64,000 nucleotides of DNA from Breznakiella homolactica. Lineage in GTDB: Bacteria > Spirochaetota > Spirochaetia > Treponematales > Breznakiellaceae. How positions within the stretch are numbered: the first letter of the stretch is position 1; every line of letters starts with the position of its first letter. A program made the translations under genes and the position numbers. This document shows positions 17,249-25,909 of this stretch, one piece after another. The notes below the pieces were generated by a model. That model was not told the DNA's origin and did not search any database. It was given only the letters and a program-made list of their open reading frames with translations. The stretch lies in NCBI RefSeq assembly GCF_016616095.2, contig NZ_CP067089.2, positions 2,976,001 through 3,040,000 on the forward strand, given 5' to 3'.

Positions 17249-18736
17249 CAGTTCAAGATCGAGTTCGGGGTAAACCGGGAACCGGGACAGGAGTTTTTCT
17301 ATTCTGGAATGGGCCTCGGTTTTAGCCGCGCCGTCAATGGTGTACTTCGCCTTGCTGTGCTTGGCCGGATCCTTGGGATCCGGCGCGGGAACGGTCGATT
17401 TGAGCACCAGGGCAATGATCGCTCCCAGTTCTTCCATTTCGGCTTTTCCCATGCCCAGGGTGGTAACCGCGGCGGTTCCGATGCGGAGCCCAGAGGTATA
17501 CCAGGGGCCGTTGGGATCAAAGGGAAGGCTGTTCCGGTTGAGGGTGATATGGCTCTCATGGAGGGCGCTTTCGGCCTGGCGTCCGGTGATGCCGAGGCTG
17601 CGGACATTCACCAGGAAAAGGTGGTTGTCCGTACCGCCGGTAAGAACCTCAAGGCCGTTCTTGATGCACGCGGCAGCCAGGGCCTGGCTGTTGTCCACAA
17701 TCTTTTTCGCGTAATCCTTAAATTCGGGTTTTCCCGCTTCCCTGAACGCCACCGCCTTGGCTGCGATGACATGCGGCAGAGGACCGCCCATTACCAGGGG
17801 ACAGCCCTTATCCAGGGCGTCGGCGAATTCGGCGGTGGAAAGGACCATCCCCGCCCGGGGGCCCCGGAGGGTCTTGTGGGTGGTGGTGGTTACCACATGG
17901 GCGTGGGGGATGGGATCGAATTCCCCGGTGAATACCTTGCCCGCCACAAGCCCGGCAAAATGGGCCATGTCCACCATAAATACCGCGCCGGCCTTGTCGG
18001 CGATTTCCCGCATCCGTTTGAAGTTGATCTTCCGGGGATAGGCGGAATAACCCGCCAGGAGGATCAGGGGCTTAAGCTCCAGGGCCTGGCGTTCAATTTC
18101 ATCGTAGTCGAGAACTCCCGTATCCCGGTTCACAGTGTATCCGTGGACATCGAACATGCGGGAGGAAACATTGTACCGGTACCCGTGGGTAAGATGGCCG
18201 CCGGAATAGTAGTCGAGCCCCAGAAGGCGCTGGTTTCCCAGATCCTGCTTAAGCTCATTCCACTGATCGTCGGTAAGCTTGTAGAGATTCGTCTGGCCGT
18301 ATTTTTCCAGGGCCGGGGTTTCGATCCGGGTGGTAAGGATAGCCCAGTACGCCAGAAGGTTGGCGTCAGCGCCGCAGTGGGGCTGTACATTGGCGTATTC
18401 AGCCCCGAAGATCTTCCGGGCTTCCTCGGCGGCGAGCATTTCCACGGCGTCAACATTTTCGTTGCCCGCGTAAAAACGGTGGTTGGGCATGCCTTCGGCG
18501 TATTTATCGGTCAGGAGGTTCCCCATGGTAAGCTGCACCGGCAGGGAACAGTAGTTTTCGCTGGCAATGAGTTTGACCCGGGTCCGCTGGTTTTCCAGCT
18601 CCCGGACGACCGACGTGGCGATTTCCGGCGTCACCGAAGCGCATTCCTGGAGGTTGCACAGATACGCCAAAAGCGCGGTATTGACCTTATCCGGGTCGGT
18701 CCGGGAAAGGTATTCCGCAACGGGGTTATTCGACAT
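17222..18736 (-). CDS. glyA: Serine hydroxymethyltransferase (long spirochaetal type)
   Basis: A PLP enzyme interconverting serine plus tetrahydrofolate with glycine plus methylene-tetrahydrofolate; cytoplasmic. Diagnostic segments are the PLP-binding lysine motif TTTHKTLRGPRAG, HCGADANLLAYWAIL, the substrate loop around YSAYPRKINF, and MVDMAHFAGLVA. At 504 residues it is longer than the usual 410-430, as is known for treponemal GlyA. The extra length includes a roughly 85-residue N-terminal extension before NRIHR-like sequence, and internal insertions. AAGGAG lies 8 bases upstream of the ATG. A ZTP riboswitch occupies the leader, linking expression to folate one-carbon shortage. Confidence 0.95.
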   Translation of the reverse strand: MSNNPVAEYLSRTDPDKVNTALLAYLCNLQECASVTPEIATSVVRELENQRTRVKLIASENYCSLPVQLTMGNLLTDKYAEGMPNHRFYAGNENVDAVEMLAAEEARKIFGAEYANVQPHCGADANLLAYWAILTTRIETPALEKYGQTNLYKLTDDQWNELKQDLGNQRLLGLDYYSGGHLTHGYRYNVSSRMFDVHGYTVNRDTGVLDYDEIERQALELKPLILLAGYSAYPRKINFKRMREIADKAGAVFMVDMAHFAGLVAGKVFTGEFDPIPHAHVVTTTTHKTLRGPRAGMVLSTAEFADALDKGCPLVMGGPLPHVIAAKAVAFREAGKPEFKDYAKKIVDNSQALAAACIKNGLEVLTGGTDNHLFLVNVRSLGITGRQAESALHESHITLNRNSLPFDPNGPWYTSGLRIGTAAVTTLGMGKAEMEELGAIIALVLKSTVPAPDPKDPAKHSKAKYTIDGAAKTEAHSRIEKLLSRFPVYPELDLELLKAAFVNQ

Positions 18737-18750
18737 ACAGATACTCCTTA

Positions 18751-18840
18751 ACAGATCCGGCCCAGGCGCGCGGCCGGAAAAAATTGCGCTCCCCGATGGT
18801 TAGCCATCTTATACGCCAGTTGCGCTGTAAGAGTATCCCG
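18751..18840 (-). promoter_or_regulatory. ZTP (pfl motif) riboswitch upstream of glyA
   Basis: The leader on the minus strand contains the conserved pfl-motif strings in the correct order: AACTGGCG, then ACCATCGGGGAGCG (GGGGAGCG at 18787-18794), then CGCCTGGGC (18760-18768) inside a CCGGCC/GGCCGG helix. The pfl class senses ZTP/ZMP, the purine intermediate that builds up when 10-formyl-tetrahydrofolate is scarce, and commonly precedes glyA. A TTTTTT run lies between the second and third conserved blocks, and the AAGGAG ribosome binding site begins only about 9 bases after the last helix. Either transcriptional or translational control is possible. Read directly from the sequence; the fold was not computed. 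Confidence 0.85.
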
Positions 18841-18891
18841 GGAAGCCTGTTTTTTCAAGATAGGATGTATGGCCGTCAGGTCCGCGGGGAG

Positions 18892-19896
18892 CTATTTTAC
18901 GGGAATATACCCTGTCTGCTTGACCAGGTACTGTCCCTGTTTTGAAAGAATCCATTCCTTGAACTGCCGTACCTGGGAAGATTCATCGCCGGCGGTAACG
19001 GCGTAGATTTCCCTTACAAAGGGATAGTCCCCTGACTGGATCGTTTCTTTTGAAGGATACACACCGTCGATAGCGAGCAGTTTGATTTCGCTGTTCCGCA
19101 CCATTTCGGTGCAGTAAAAAAGAAATGAGAATCCAACGGCGTTTTCGTAATTCCTGTATGACGCGGCGGCCTTAATGATATCCGACATTCCGTAAAAAAC
19201 GTGTTCCGTCGGCGGGTCGATTAATTGGTCATCCCCCATGATGGCTATCAGGGTCGTCTGGCTGCCGCTGTTTTCCCGGCGCTGATACGCCCGTATATTC
19301 TCATCCCTTCCGCCGAGTTCCTGCCAGTTTGTTATTCTGCCCGAGTAGATATCCCGGACCTGACCGGAAGTTATACTTTCAACGGGATTGTTTTGGTTCA
19401 CGAAAAACACGAAGGCTTCCCTGCCGATGGGGGTAAGCTGTAAAGTGATACCGTCTTCCGCCGCCGTATTCCGGTGGTATTCCGAAGGCTCAAAGCAGAA
19501 GATGATATCAGCCTCACCGGCAAGCAGACTGTCATAAGCCCTGGAGGTTGTACTGCAGAGCGCCAGACTGTCCCAGGCGTGGGGGTGGTAGTTCCCGTCC
19601 TTCGGGTACACGGCCTGGACAAAGGAGGCGTACAGGGGATAAAAGGCGGTCGCGCCGTCGATGCGGGGCAGTTCCGAACGCAGCTGCAGCGCCGAGGGCT
19701 TATCCAGAAAAGCCGCTTTCGTTCCTTCCGAAAAGGGCATGTATTCCAGAAGATTAAGAGATTGTTCCCCAACGGTCACCGGTTCCCCCGAAGCACTCAG
19801 GGGAACCAGCAGAAACAAAACCGCGGCGGCACAGAGCGCTGTACATGGACGAACCCGGCTCGGGAATATTTCTTTTCTTTTACTGCGGTTTTTCAT
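18892..19896 (-). CDS. PstS-like periplasmic substrate-binding protein
   Basis: A 334-residue exported protein with a basic N-terminus and a hydrophobic signal segment (about residues 19-36, ending LSASG). The mature part has the phosphate-binding-protein-like fold signature: an internal ATTRAYD-like TTSRAYDSLLAGEADIIF, then VNQNNPVESITSGQVRDIYSGRITNWQELGG and YQRRENSGSQTT, the last corresponding to the anion-binding loop of PstS-type proteins. No pstCAB genes are adjacent, so it is an orphan. Ligand could be phosphate or another oxyanion. It sits between the glyA leader and the acyl-CoA synthetase, on the same strand but separated from both. Confidence 0.8.
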   Translation of the reverse strand: MKNRSKRKEIFPSRVRPCTALCAAAVLFLLVPLSASGEPVTVGEQSLNLLEYMPFSEGTKAAFLDKPSALQLRSELPRIDGATAFYPLYASFVQAVYPKDGNYHPHAWDSLALCSTTSRAYDSLLAGEADIIFCFEPSEYHRNTAAEDGITLQLTPIGREAFVFFVNQNNPVESITSGQVRDIYSGRITNWQELGGRDENIRAYQRRENSGSQTTLIAIMGDDQLIDPPTEHVFYGMSDIIKAAASYRNYENAVGFSFLFYCTEMVRNSEIKLLAIDGVYPSKETIQSGDYPFVREIYAVTAGDESSQVRQFKEWILSKQGQYLVKQTGYIPVK

Positions 19897-19943
19897 TTAT
19901 ATGAGAATAAACCCGGAACCGCAATTTATCAAGTTTTACGGTA

Positions 19944-21593
19944 CTACGTGGCGATGCCCAGTTCCTGTACCTTCTGCAGACCGATATCCCTGAGCAAGTA
20001 TTTCTGAATCTTGCCGCTGGCGGTCATGGGAAAGGTGTCCACAAAGAAAATATACTTCGGGATCTTGAAACGGCTGATCTGGCCGCGGCAGAAATCCCGG
20101 ACATCTTCTTCGCTGACGGACGCCCCTTCATGAAGAATGATGAAAGCCCCTACTTCTTCGCCGTATTTCTGGCTGGCGATTCCCACCACCTGGACATCCT
20201 TGATTTCCGGCATGGTATAAAGGAATTCCTCGATTTCCTTGGGATAGACGTTTTCGCCGCCCCGGATAATCATGTCCTTGATGCGGCCGGTCACCATGAA
20301 GTTGCCGTCTTCGTTCTTTACCCCCAGGTCGCCGGAATGGAGCCAGCCCATATCGTCGATGATGGCCTTGGTGGCTTCCTCCATCTTGTAGTAGCCCTTC
20401 ATGATATTGTATCCCCGGCAGCAGAGTTCGCCGTGGACTCCCACGGGGCATTCCTCATTGGTTTCCGGATCCCGGACAGTCACCTCCACCCCCGGCAGTT
20501 CCCGGCCCACGGTGCTGACCTTAACCTCGATGGGATCGTCGGTCCGGGTCTGGGTCATCACCGGGGACGACTCCGTGAGGCCGTAGGCAATGGTGATTTC
20601 CGAGGCGTGCATGTCGTCGATAACCTGGCGCATCACTTCCATGGGACAGGGGGACCCGGCCATGATTCCGGTTCTGAGACTGGCCGTATCAAACATCTTG
20701 AACATGGGGTGGTTGAGTTCCGCGATGAACATGGTGGGGACGCCGTAGAGGCCGGTGCATTTTTCCTTCTGCACCGTGGCGAGCACCAGGAGGGGATCGA
20801 AGTTCTCCAGGATGGCCGCGGCGGATCCGTGGGTTATGATGGCCATCATTCCCAGGGTAAGGCCGAAACAGTGGAACAGGGGAACCGGGAGGCAGATGAT
20901 GTCCTTTTCAGTGAACTTCTGGCACTCACCGATGCCGAAGCCGTTGTTGAGAATATTCCGGTGGGTCAGCATCACGCCCTTGGGGAATCCCGTGGTTCCC
21001 GAGGTGTACTGCATGTTCACCACATCGTTGGTATCGCATTGGGCTTCTGCCTCATGGAGGAGCTGGTCCGGGGTGTGCTGCCCCAGAAGGAGCAGTTCCT
21101 GCATGGTGTACATACCCCGGTGTTTCTGCTGTCCGATGTAGACAACGCTTTTAAGATAGGGGAATTTCTTCGACTCCAGATGACCGCGCTGGGAAGTCTT
21201 GAGTTCCGGGATGAGCTCATTCACCATGGCCACGTAATCCGAGTCCCGATACCCGTCGATGATACACAGGGCCGCCAGGTCGGACTGCTGCACCAGGTAT
21301 TCCAGTTCGTGCAGTTTGTAGTTGGTGTTGACCGTTACCAGAACCATGCCGACCCGGGCGGCGGCGAAGAGAATGGTGTTCCAGTCGGGGATGTTGTTCG
21401 CCCAGAGGCCGATGTGGTCGCCTTTCTTGAGGCCGATGGCCAGAAAACTCTTGGCCAGCTCGTCCACCCGTTTGTCGAATTCCGCGTAGGTAAACCGGAG
21501 GTCCCGGTCCGCGTAAATGATAAAATCCCGATCGCCCTGGGTTTTCGCTTTTTCCCGGAGCAGTCCCCCCAGGGTAGTTTCAAAGTATTCCAC
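19944..21593 (-). CDS. AMP-forming acyl-CoA synthetase (FadD-like)
   Basis: A 549-residue ANL-superfamily ligase that activates a carboxylic acid with ATP and joins it to CoA. Core motifs are present: [11 protein letters not shown] at about residue 196, [39 protein letters not shown] and the C-terminal catalytic lysine in MTASGKIQK. The length and hinge sequence fit medium- or long-chain acyl-CoA synthetases. The substrate is not determined. It starts 8 bases after the HTH-cupin regulator, so the two form an operon; that pairing is common in anaerobes. Confidence 0.9.
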   Translation of the reverse strand: MEYFETTLGGLLREKAKTQGDRDFIIYADRDLRFTYAEFDKRVDELAKSFLAIGLKKGDHIGLWANNIPDWNTILFAAARVGMVLVTVNTNYKLHELEYLVQQSDLAALCIIDGYRDSDYVAMVNELIPELKTSQRGHLESKKFPYLKSVVYIGQQKHRGMYTMQELLLLGQHTPDQLLHEAEAQCDTNDVVNMQYTSGTTGFPKGVMLTHRNILNNGFGIGECQKFTEKDIICLPVPLFHCFGLTLGMMAIITHGSAAAILENFDPLLVLATVQKEKCTGLYGVPTMFIAELNHPMFKMFDTASLRTGIMAGSPCPMEVMRQVIDDMHASEITIAYGLTESSPVMTQTRTDDPIEVKVSTVGRELPGVEVTVRDPETNEECPVGVHGELCCRGYNIMKGYYKMEEATKAIIDDMGWLHSGDLGVKNEDGNFMVTGRIKDMIIRGGENVYPKEIEEFLYTMPEIKDVQVVGIASQKYGEEVGAFIILHEGASVSEEDVRDFCRGQISRFKIPKYIFFVDTFPMTASGKIQKYLLRDIGLQKVQELGIAT

Positions 21594-21601
21594 GGCTCCC
21601 C

Positions 21602-22192
21602 CTACATCGGCGTATAAATCACCGCGACAATGCGGGCCGGCGCTCCGCCGGCGGCCAGAACCCGGTGAGGCACAATGGAATCGTAGTATACCGTATCCCC
21701 GGGACTGAGTTCGTAAGTATTCATGCCGTATTCCAGGGACAGTTTCCCGGACAGAACGTAAATGAATTCCTCCCCCTCGTGGGTGGACTTAACCTGTTCC
21801 GCGTCGGGTTCTATATCAACAATAAACGGCTCCATGTGGCGGCCGCCTTTATCCGCGGCGAGGGCTTTAAAACTGAGCCCGTGGGGACGGCTGCCGTTGT
21901 CCTTTACCTCCGAGGGCTGGCCCGTCACAAACCGTTCTGCGGTTTCGGCGCTGCCCGCCTTGGTGATTACCGGTCCGAGTTCCTCATGGTCATCCAGAAG
22001 GGTACCGAGGCGGACCCCTAGGGCGCGGGCGATTTTTACCAGGGGCGCCAGATCCGGGATATGCCCGTCTTCTTCGATCCGCCTGATCAGTTCAACATTC
22101 AGTCCGCTCCGCTCGGCCAAGGTTTCCCTGGTGATGGAATAGGTTTTGCGTAATTCAGCAATCCGCTCGCCGGGGGTATGTTTTGCAGCCAT
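21602..22192 (-). CDS. XRE-type HTH regulator with C-terminal cupin domain
   Basis: A 196-residue transcription factor. Residues about 8-65 form an XRE/lambda-repressor-like helix-turn-helix ([22 protein letters not shown]). Residues about 115-190 form a cupin barrel with [16 protein letters not shown] and [17 protein letters not shown], the latter keeping the conserved glycine, aspartate and histidine. Proteins of this kind usually sense a small carboxylate or metal-bound ligand with the cupin. It heads the two-gene operon with the acyl-CoA synthetase, which it probably controls. A strong promoter lies directly upstream and the ATG follows GAGGAGG. Confidence 0.9.
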   Translation of the reverse strand: MAAKHTPGERIAELRKTYSITRETLAERSGLNVELIRRIEEDGHIPDLAPLVKIARALGVRLGTLLDDHEELGPVITKAGSAETAERFVTGQPSEVKDNGSRPHGLSFKALAADKGGRHMEPFIVDIEPDAEQVKSTHEGEEFIYVLSGKLSLEYGMNTYELSPGDTVYYDSIVPHRVLAAGGAPARIVAVIYTPM

Positions 22193-22216
22193 GGGCCCTC
22201 CTCGTATATTCTTACT

Positions 22217-22245
22217 ATAATACCTATCCGGGTTTCGGAATTCAA
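22217..22245 (-). promoter_or_regulatory. Promoter of the HTH-cupin / acyl-CoA synthetase operon
   Basis: On the minus strand TTGAAT (22240-22245) and TATTAT (22217-22222) are separated by 17 bases. Transcription would begin about 15-20 bases before the ATG at 22192. Confidence 0.65.
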
Positions 22246-22479
22246 GCTGACAGATTTATTAAAGAAGTCATAATGAGCCTCCGCGGGAAAAGCTCCGTCA
22301 AACCATTGGCCGCACGGGGCCGTTACACCGTTTCCGGACGAAGCCCGCGGCAGACCGGAACCGCGGATCGATTTTGTCTGTTTTTACCATAAAATATTTA
22401 AAAACATAAGATTTTCATATTGTTCTGTAATAGAATAATCTTAGTTGACGAAAATAAATACATCGGACAAAATTGCAGT

Positions 22480-22818
22480 ATGTTCAATAAACGGAAAAAC
22501 ATTCGGTACCAAACCCTGGCGCGGGTTCATCTCCCCGGACTTTTTGAGGGTGAAGCCATGCTCAAAGACCTCAGCGTTACCGGCTGCGGTATCGAAAGCA
22601 CGGAGTTTGTGGACATTAAAATGGATAAAAAATATAAAATACAAATAATCCCCGAAGCCGCGGCGAAAATAGACAGTTTTGAACTTATTGTCGAACCCCG
22701 CTGGATCCGGACAGGGGAATACTCCTGTGAGATTGGATTCTATGTGGTAAAATCCCCCAAGGGAAAACTCTTCCAGCGGTACGTTGATTACCTGGACTGG
22801 CGCGCCTCCGCACAATGA
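22480..22818 (+). CDS. PilZ domain protein (c-di-GMP receptor)
   Basis: A 112-residue single-domain protein. The N-terminal KRKNIRYQTLARV supplies the RxxxR motif and KDLSVTGCGI the (D/N)xSxxG motif of PilZ domains, so c-di-GMP binding is expected. I chose the ATG at 22480 because PilZ proteins usually begin a few residues before the RxxxR motif; a TTG 20 codons upstream is possible, and neither start has a good ribosome binding site. Its stop overlaps the start of the next gene as ATGA. The membrane diguanylate cyclase at 45,516 is a possible ligand source. Confidence 0.8.
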   Translation: MFNKRKNIRYQTLARVHLPGLFEGEAMLKDLSVTGCGIESTEFVDIKMDKKYKIQIIPEAAAKIDSFELIVEPRWIRTGEYSCEIGFYVVKSPKGKLFQRYVDYLDWRASAQ

Positions 22819-23786
22819 CCGTTACCCCGCTGCCCGGACAGATTTACCAGGCAATACCGGGATTTGAAGGCCATCTCCTCCGGGAACTGGTCGGCAATCC
22901 GGCCCAGGTCTGGGGCGGCAGTGATGACTATCCCGAAAGCCGCCATTCTCTTTTTTACGCCGAAACCCCGGTACATCCGGTTTACTGGACCGAAAACACC
23001 TGGCTCGAACCCTTCCGCCTGGAATTCAGCTCCATATCCGAAGCCGCCGGCGCCCTGAGAAATATCCAGCGGAACTGGTCCCCGGTCCTGTTTACCCAGT
23101 TCCGCCGGGGAGCGCTGATCCGGGAAAAACTTCCCTATATTTCATCAAAACCGAAGCCCTTTCCCTGGCTTTATCCCGAGACGCCCATGGGGTGCTGGAC
23201 CCTGCTGGACGCCAATACCATGGCGGCCTCGGCCCGGTGCGCGAGCCCTTTCCCTTCGGGAGTTATTGAATTTGAAGAAAACCGGGAGGATCCTCCCAGC
23301 AGGGCCTACCTCAAGCTCTGGGAAGCTCTGGTCCGGGCCCGGAAATGGCCCGCTCCGGGGGAGCGGTGCGTAGACGCCGGGGCCAGCCCCGGAGGCTGGA
23401 CCTGGGCACTGGCCCGGCTCGGGGCGGAGGTTACCGCCATTGACCGGGCGCCCCTGGATAGCCGGGTCCTTGCCATGCCCGGGGTCCGGTTCGAGAAGCA
23501 CGATGCCTTTACCTTAAAACCGCAGGACCTCGGGCCGGCGGACTGGGTTTTTTCCGATGTAATCTGCTACCCGCCCCGGCTCTACCAGTGGATCGAACAG
23601 TGGCTCGAGTCAGGCCTGTGCGGGAATTTCATCTGTACCATTAAAATGCAGGGCGAACCGGATTTCGAAACTACCCGAAAATTCGCCGCCATCCCCGGCA
23701 GCACCGTGGTGCACCTCTGCCACAACAAACACGAACTCTGCTGGATACGGGTGGACCCGGAAGGGATGGATTTCCCCGGCAAATAA
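22815..23786 (+). CDS. RlmM-like 23S rRNA ribose 2'-O-methyltransferase
   Basis: A 323-residue SAM-dependent methyltransferase of the FtsJ/RlmM type. The Rossmann-like motif I is RCVDAGASPGGWTWALARLG at about residue 193, and the K-D-K-E tetrad is suggested by the ADWVFSDVICYP aspartate and the CTIKMQGEP lysine. The N-terminal 140 residues resemble the THUMP-containing region of RlmM, which methylates C2498 of E. coli 23S rRNA; the family name is used for that resemblance. The ATG overlaps the PilZ stop by four bases, so the two are translationally coupled. Confidence 0.8.
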   Translation: MTVTPLPGQIYQAIPGFEGHLLRELVGNPAQVWGGSDDYPESRHSLFYAETPVHPVYWTENTWLEPFRLEFSSISEAAGALRNIQRNWSPVLFTQFRRGALIREKLPYISSKPKPFPWLYPETPMGCWTLLDANTMAASARCASPFPSGVIEFEENREDPPSRAYLKLWEALVRARKWPAPGERCVDAGASPGGWTWALARLGAEVTAIDRAPLDSRVLAMPGVRFEKHDAFTLKPQDLGPADWVFSDVICYPPRLYQWIEQWLESGLCGNFICTIKMQGEPDFETTRKFAAIPGSTVVHLCHNKHELCWIRVDPEGMDFPGK

Positions 23787-23832
23787 GCGCCTTTTTACTC
23801 TTCGACAATACTACAAAATATGCTATACTGTA

Positions 23833-25014
23833 ATGGTGGAACAAATACTGACCGCGGCAGCCCTGTGCGCAGTGGGGGCCGAACGGGCCCTTTCAAATGA
23901 ACTACGGAAACTCGGTATAAAAATCCTGGAATCAACCTATGGAAGGGTACGGTTCCAGGGCGGAGTTCCCGATCTGTACCGCGGCCTCATGGCTCTGCGG
24001 ACCGCGGACCGCCTGCTCCTGGAATGTGCCCGCTTTACGGCCCCGGATTTCGACGCGCTTTTTGAAGGAACCGCCTCCGTTCCCTGGGAAACCTATATTC
24101 CCGAACATACCGGTCTCCGGGTGGCAAAGGTCAGGACCAGCCGGTCGAAACTTTCTGCGGAAACAAGCATCCAGGCGGTGGTCCACAAAGCCGCGGCGGC
24201 CCGTCTCTGCCGGATATACAAAATACCATCTCTGCCGGCATCCAATACCGCGGCGGAGCTGCGGGTATATATTGAAAAAGATACCGTTTCTCTGATGCTG
24301 GACCTTTCCGGGGAGCCCCTGTTTAAGCGGGGCTACCGCAGCGAAGGCGGAGCGGCGCCCTTACGGGAAACCACCGCCGCGGCGGTGCTGCTGCTTTCTG
24401 GCTGGCGAAGAAAATTCCCCCTGTACGATCCCTTCTGCGGATCCGGCACCATTGCCATAGAGGCGGCCATGTACGCCTGGGACATGGCGCCCTGCATAGG
24501 CCGGGAATTCTCCATTTCCCGGCTTTCCGTCGGCGACGCGGGAACCGAAGCCGCGGTCCGTGAGGAACTGCTGCGGAAGATAGATTTTTCCCGGACCATA
24601 CGGATTTCCGGGAGCGACGCCGATCCGCGGGCGGTGTCCATTGCCCGCTCGAATATCCAGCGGGCAATGGATATCGCCCGGGGCAAAAAACCAGGCAGGG
24701 GAATCCGGCTGGAATCGGCGGAACCTTTTATGCCTGCCTTTGCCCCCCTGCCCATGGAGGAAGCAAAAGCCCCGGCGGAAGAAGGTTTTATCATTACCAA
24801 TCCCCCCTACGGCAAACGCCTGGGCAGTCCCGAAGAAGCCGAAGCGGTGTACCGGAAGATGGAAGGGCTGGCGGAAAATTTCAAAGGATGGAAACTTGGG
24901 GTAATTACCGACCACCCGGGATTTGAGTCCCACTTCGGAAGAAAGGCGGATGCCCTCAGGGAGATAACCAACGGAGCGATGCGGTCGTATTTTTACGAAT
25001 TCAATAATCTGTAA
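23833..25014 (+). CDS. THUMP-domain class I RNA methyltransferase (RlmL N-terminal/YpsC type)
   Basis: A 393-residue methyltransferase predicted to make N2-methylguanosine in 23S rRNA. The first 60 residues form a ferredoxin-like part, residues about 60-160 a THUMP domain for RNA binding, and the C-terminal half a Rossmann fold. The latter has YDPFCGSGTIAIEAA (SAM binding) and ITNPPYGKRLG (the NPPY catalytic motif for amino-group methylation). The length matches the single-domain RlmL/YpsC type rather than the fused RlmKL. It follows the RlmM-like gene by 46 bases, so two rRNA methylases form one run. A TetR regulator follows 12 bases later. Confidence 0.88.
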   Translation: MVEQILTAAALCAVGAERALSNELRKLGIKILESTYGRVRFQGGVPDLYRGLMALRTADRLLLECARFTAPDFDALFEGTASVPWETYIPEHTGLRVAKVRTSRSKLSAETSIQAVVHKAAAARLCRIYKIPSLPASNTAAELRVYIEKDTVSLMLDLSGEPLFKRGYRSEGGAAPLRETTAAAVLLLSGWRRKFPLYDPFCGSGTIAIEAAMYAWDMAPCIGREFSISRLSVGDAGTEAAVREELLRKIDFSRTIRISGSDADPRAVSIARSNIQRAMDIARGKKPGRGIRLESAEPFMPAFAPLPMEEAKAPAEEGFIITNPPYGKRLGSPEEAEAVYRKMEGLAENFKGWKLGVITDHPGFESHFGRKADALREITNGAMRSYFYEFNNL

Positions 25015-25026
25015 GGAGTATCCGGT

Positions 25027-25662
25027 ATGTCCATAGTTGTGGAACATGACAAGCGCCGAAAAGAAATCCTCGAAAAGGCCCTGGATGTTTTTGTGGCCGA
25101 AGGTTTTGAAGACGCTACATTCCAGAAGATAGCGGACCGCTGCGGCATAACAAGAACCACCCTGTATATTTACTTCAGGAACAAAAAAGAAATATTCAAT
25201 TACAGTATCAAGCAGCTCCTTGCGGATGTCGAAAAGGATCTCTACGTCGTGCGCCGGGACAAAAAGCTTAACTGTACTGAAAAACTGATCAAGGTTCTGG
25301 CCACGATCATTGACCGCCTCGAGGAAAACCGGCGGCTGCTCTCGGTGGTCCTTAACTACCTCCTGTATCTTTCGAAAAGCGAATCCGATCCCGACAACCG
25401 GGTCCGGCGGCGGACCATAAGGCTCCGCCACATCCTGGCAACCATGGTAATAGAGGGCATCAGAGCCGGGGAGATTGTACCCCTCAATGTGCGGGCCGCC
25501 GACGATCTGCTCTATGGGCTCATCGAAGCCGCCATCTTCAGGCTGGTAGTGCTCCGGCGGTCTTCGGTTGCGGAATTGAAACACAGCGCTGAGCTCGCGG
25601 TCCGGCGGCTGCAGACAAACCCCGCGGCAGCCGCTGTCAGCCCGGAACTATCCCCCGCGTGA
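25027..25662 (+). CDS. TetR/AcrR family transcriptional regulator
   Basis: A 211-residue regulator with an N-terminal TetR helix-turn-helix (residues about 12-55; IADRCGITRTTLYIYFRNKKEI) and an all-helical effector domain. AAGGAGTATCCGGT precedes the ATG. It is transcribed with the upstream methyltransferases. No target operator is obvious near it, and its effector is unknown. Confidence 0.9.
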   Translation: MSIVVEHDKRRKEILEKALDVFVAEGFEDATFQKIADRCGITRTTLYIYFRNKKEIFNYSIKQLLADVEKDLYVVRRDKKLNCTEKLIKVLATIIDRLEENRRLLSVVLNYLLYLSKSESDPDNRVRRRTIRLRHILATMVIEGIRAGEIVPLNVRAADDLLYGLIEAAIFRLVVLRRSSVAELKHSAELAVRRLQTNPAAAAVSPELSPA

Positions 25663-25868
25663 TGCGGGAAGCAGAGAGACTGACGCATCCTTGCTTAGCG
25701 GTTCTGCGGGGCCTGTCATAATCATTACGGACCGGATGCTTTCCGGCTTAACCGGCTCTGTGCTGCCTGGTTCTTGTCATACGTCCCCTAAGGGTCTATA
25801 GTAAGGCACCGCGCGGGCCATAATCCCGCCTGCGCGCTTCCGCGTTCCCGATGGAACGCTTCATATAT
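25663..25868. other. GC-rich intergenic stretch with several weak hairpins
   Basis: No gene is recognised. The stretch contains short inverted repeats, for example GATGCG/CGCATC (about 25662-25690) and GCGCGGG/CCCGC followed by GCGCGC (about 25830-25855). An unidentified small RNA or long 3' untranslated region of the TetR transcript is possible, but nothing diagnostic is seen. Confidence 0.3.
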
Positions 25869-25870
25869 GG

Positions 25871-25909
25871 GCGGTACCCTGCCAAACGGGGTGCCGCTTT
25901 TATTTTATA
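25871..25909 (+). terminator. Intrinsic terminator of the PilZ-to-TetR transcription unit
   Basis: GCGGTACCC (25871-25879) pairs with GGGTGCCGC (25889-25897) with one G-T wobble, and is followed by TTTTATTTTA. It lies about 200 bases past the TetR stop and overlaps the stop codon of the convergent toroid-protein gene. It could therefore also slow the opposing transcript. Confidence 0.75.

Noticed and set aside
17309..18751. 480-codon open frame on the plus strand
   Set aside because: It lies entirely opposite glyA and the riboswitch. The glyA protein is unmistakable, and the opposite frame has the low-complexity G/V/H-rich look of antisense translation in GC-rich DNA.
20130..21617. 495-codon open frame on the plus strand
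   Set aside because: Antisense to the acyl-CoA synthetase, which has all family motifs. No ribosome binding site or recognisable domain.
24361..25584. 407-codon open frame on the minus strand
   Set aside because: Antisense to the THUMP methyltransferase and the TetR gene, both well supported. It spans two genes without any domain of its own.
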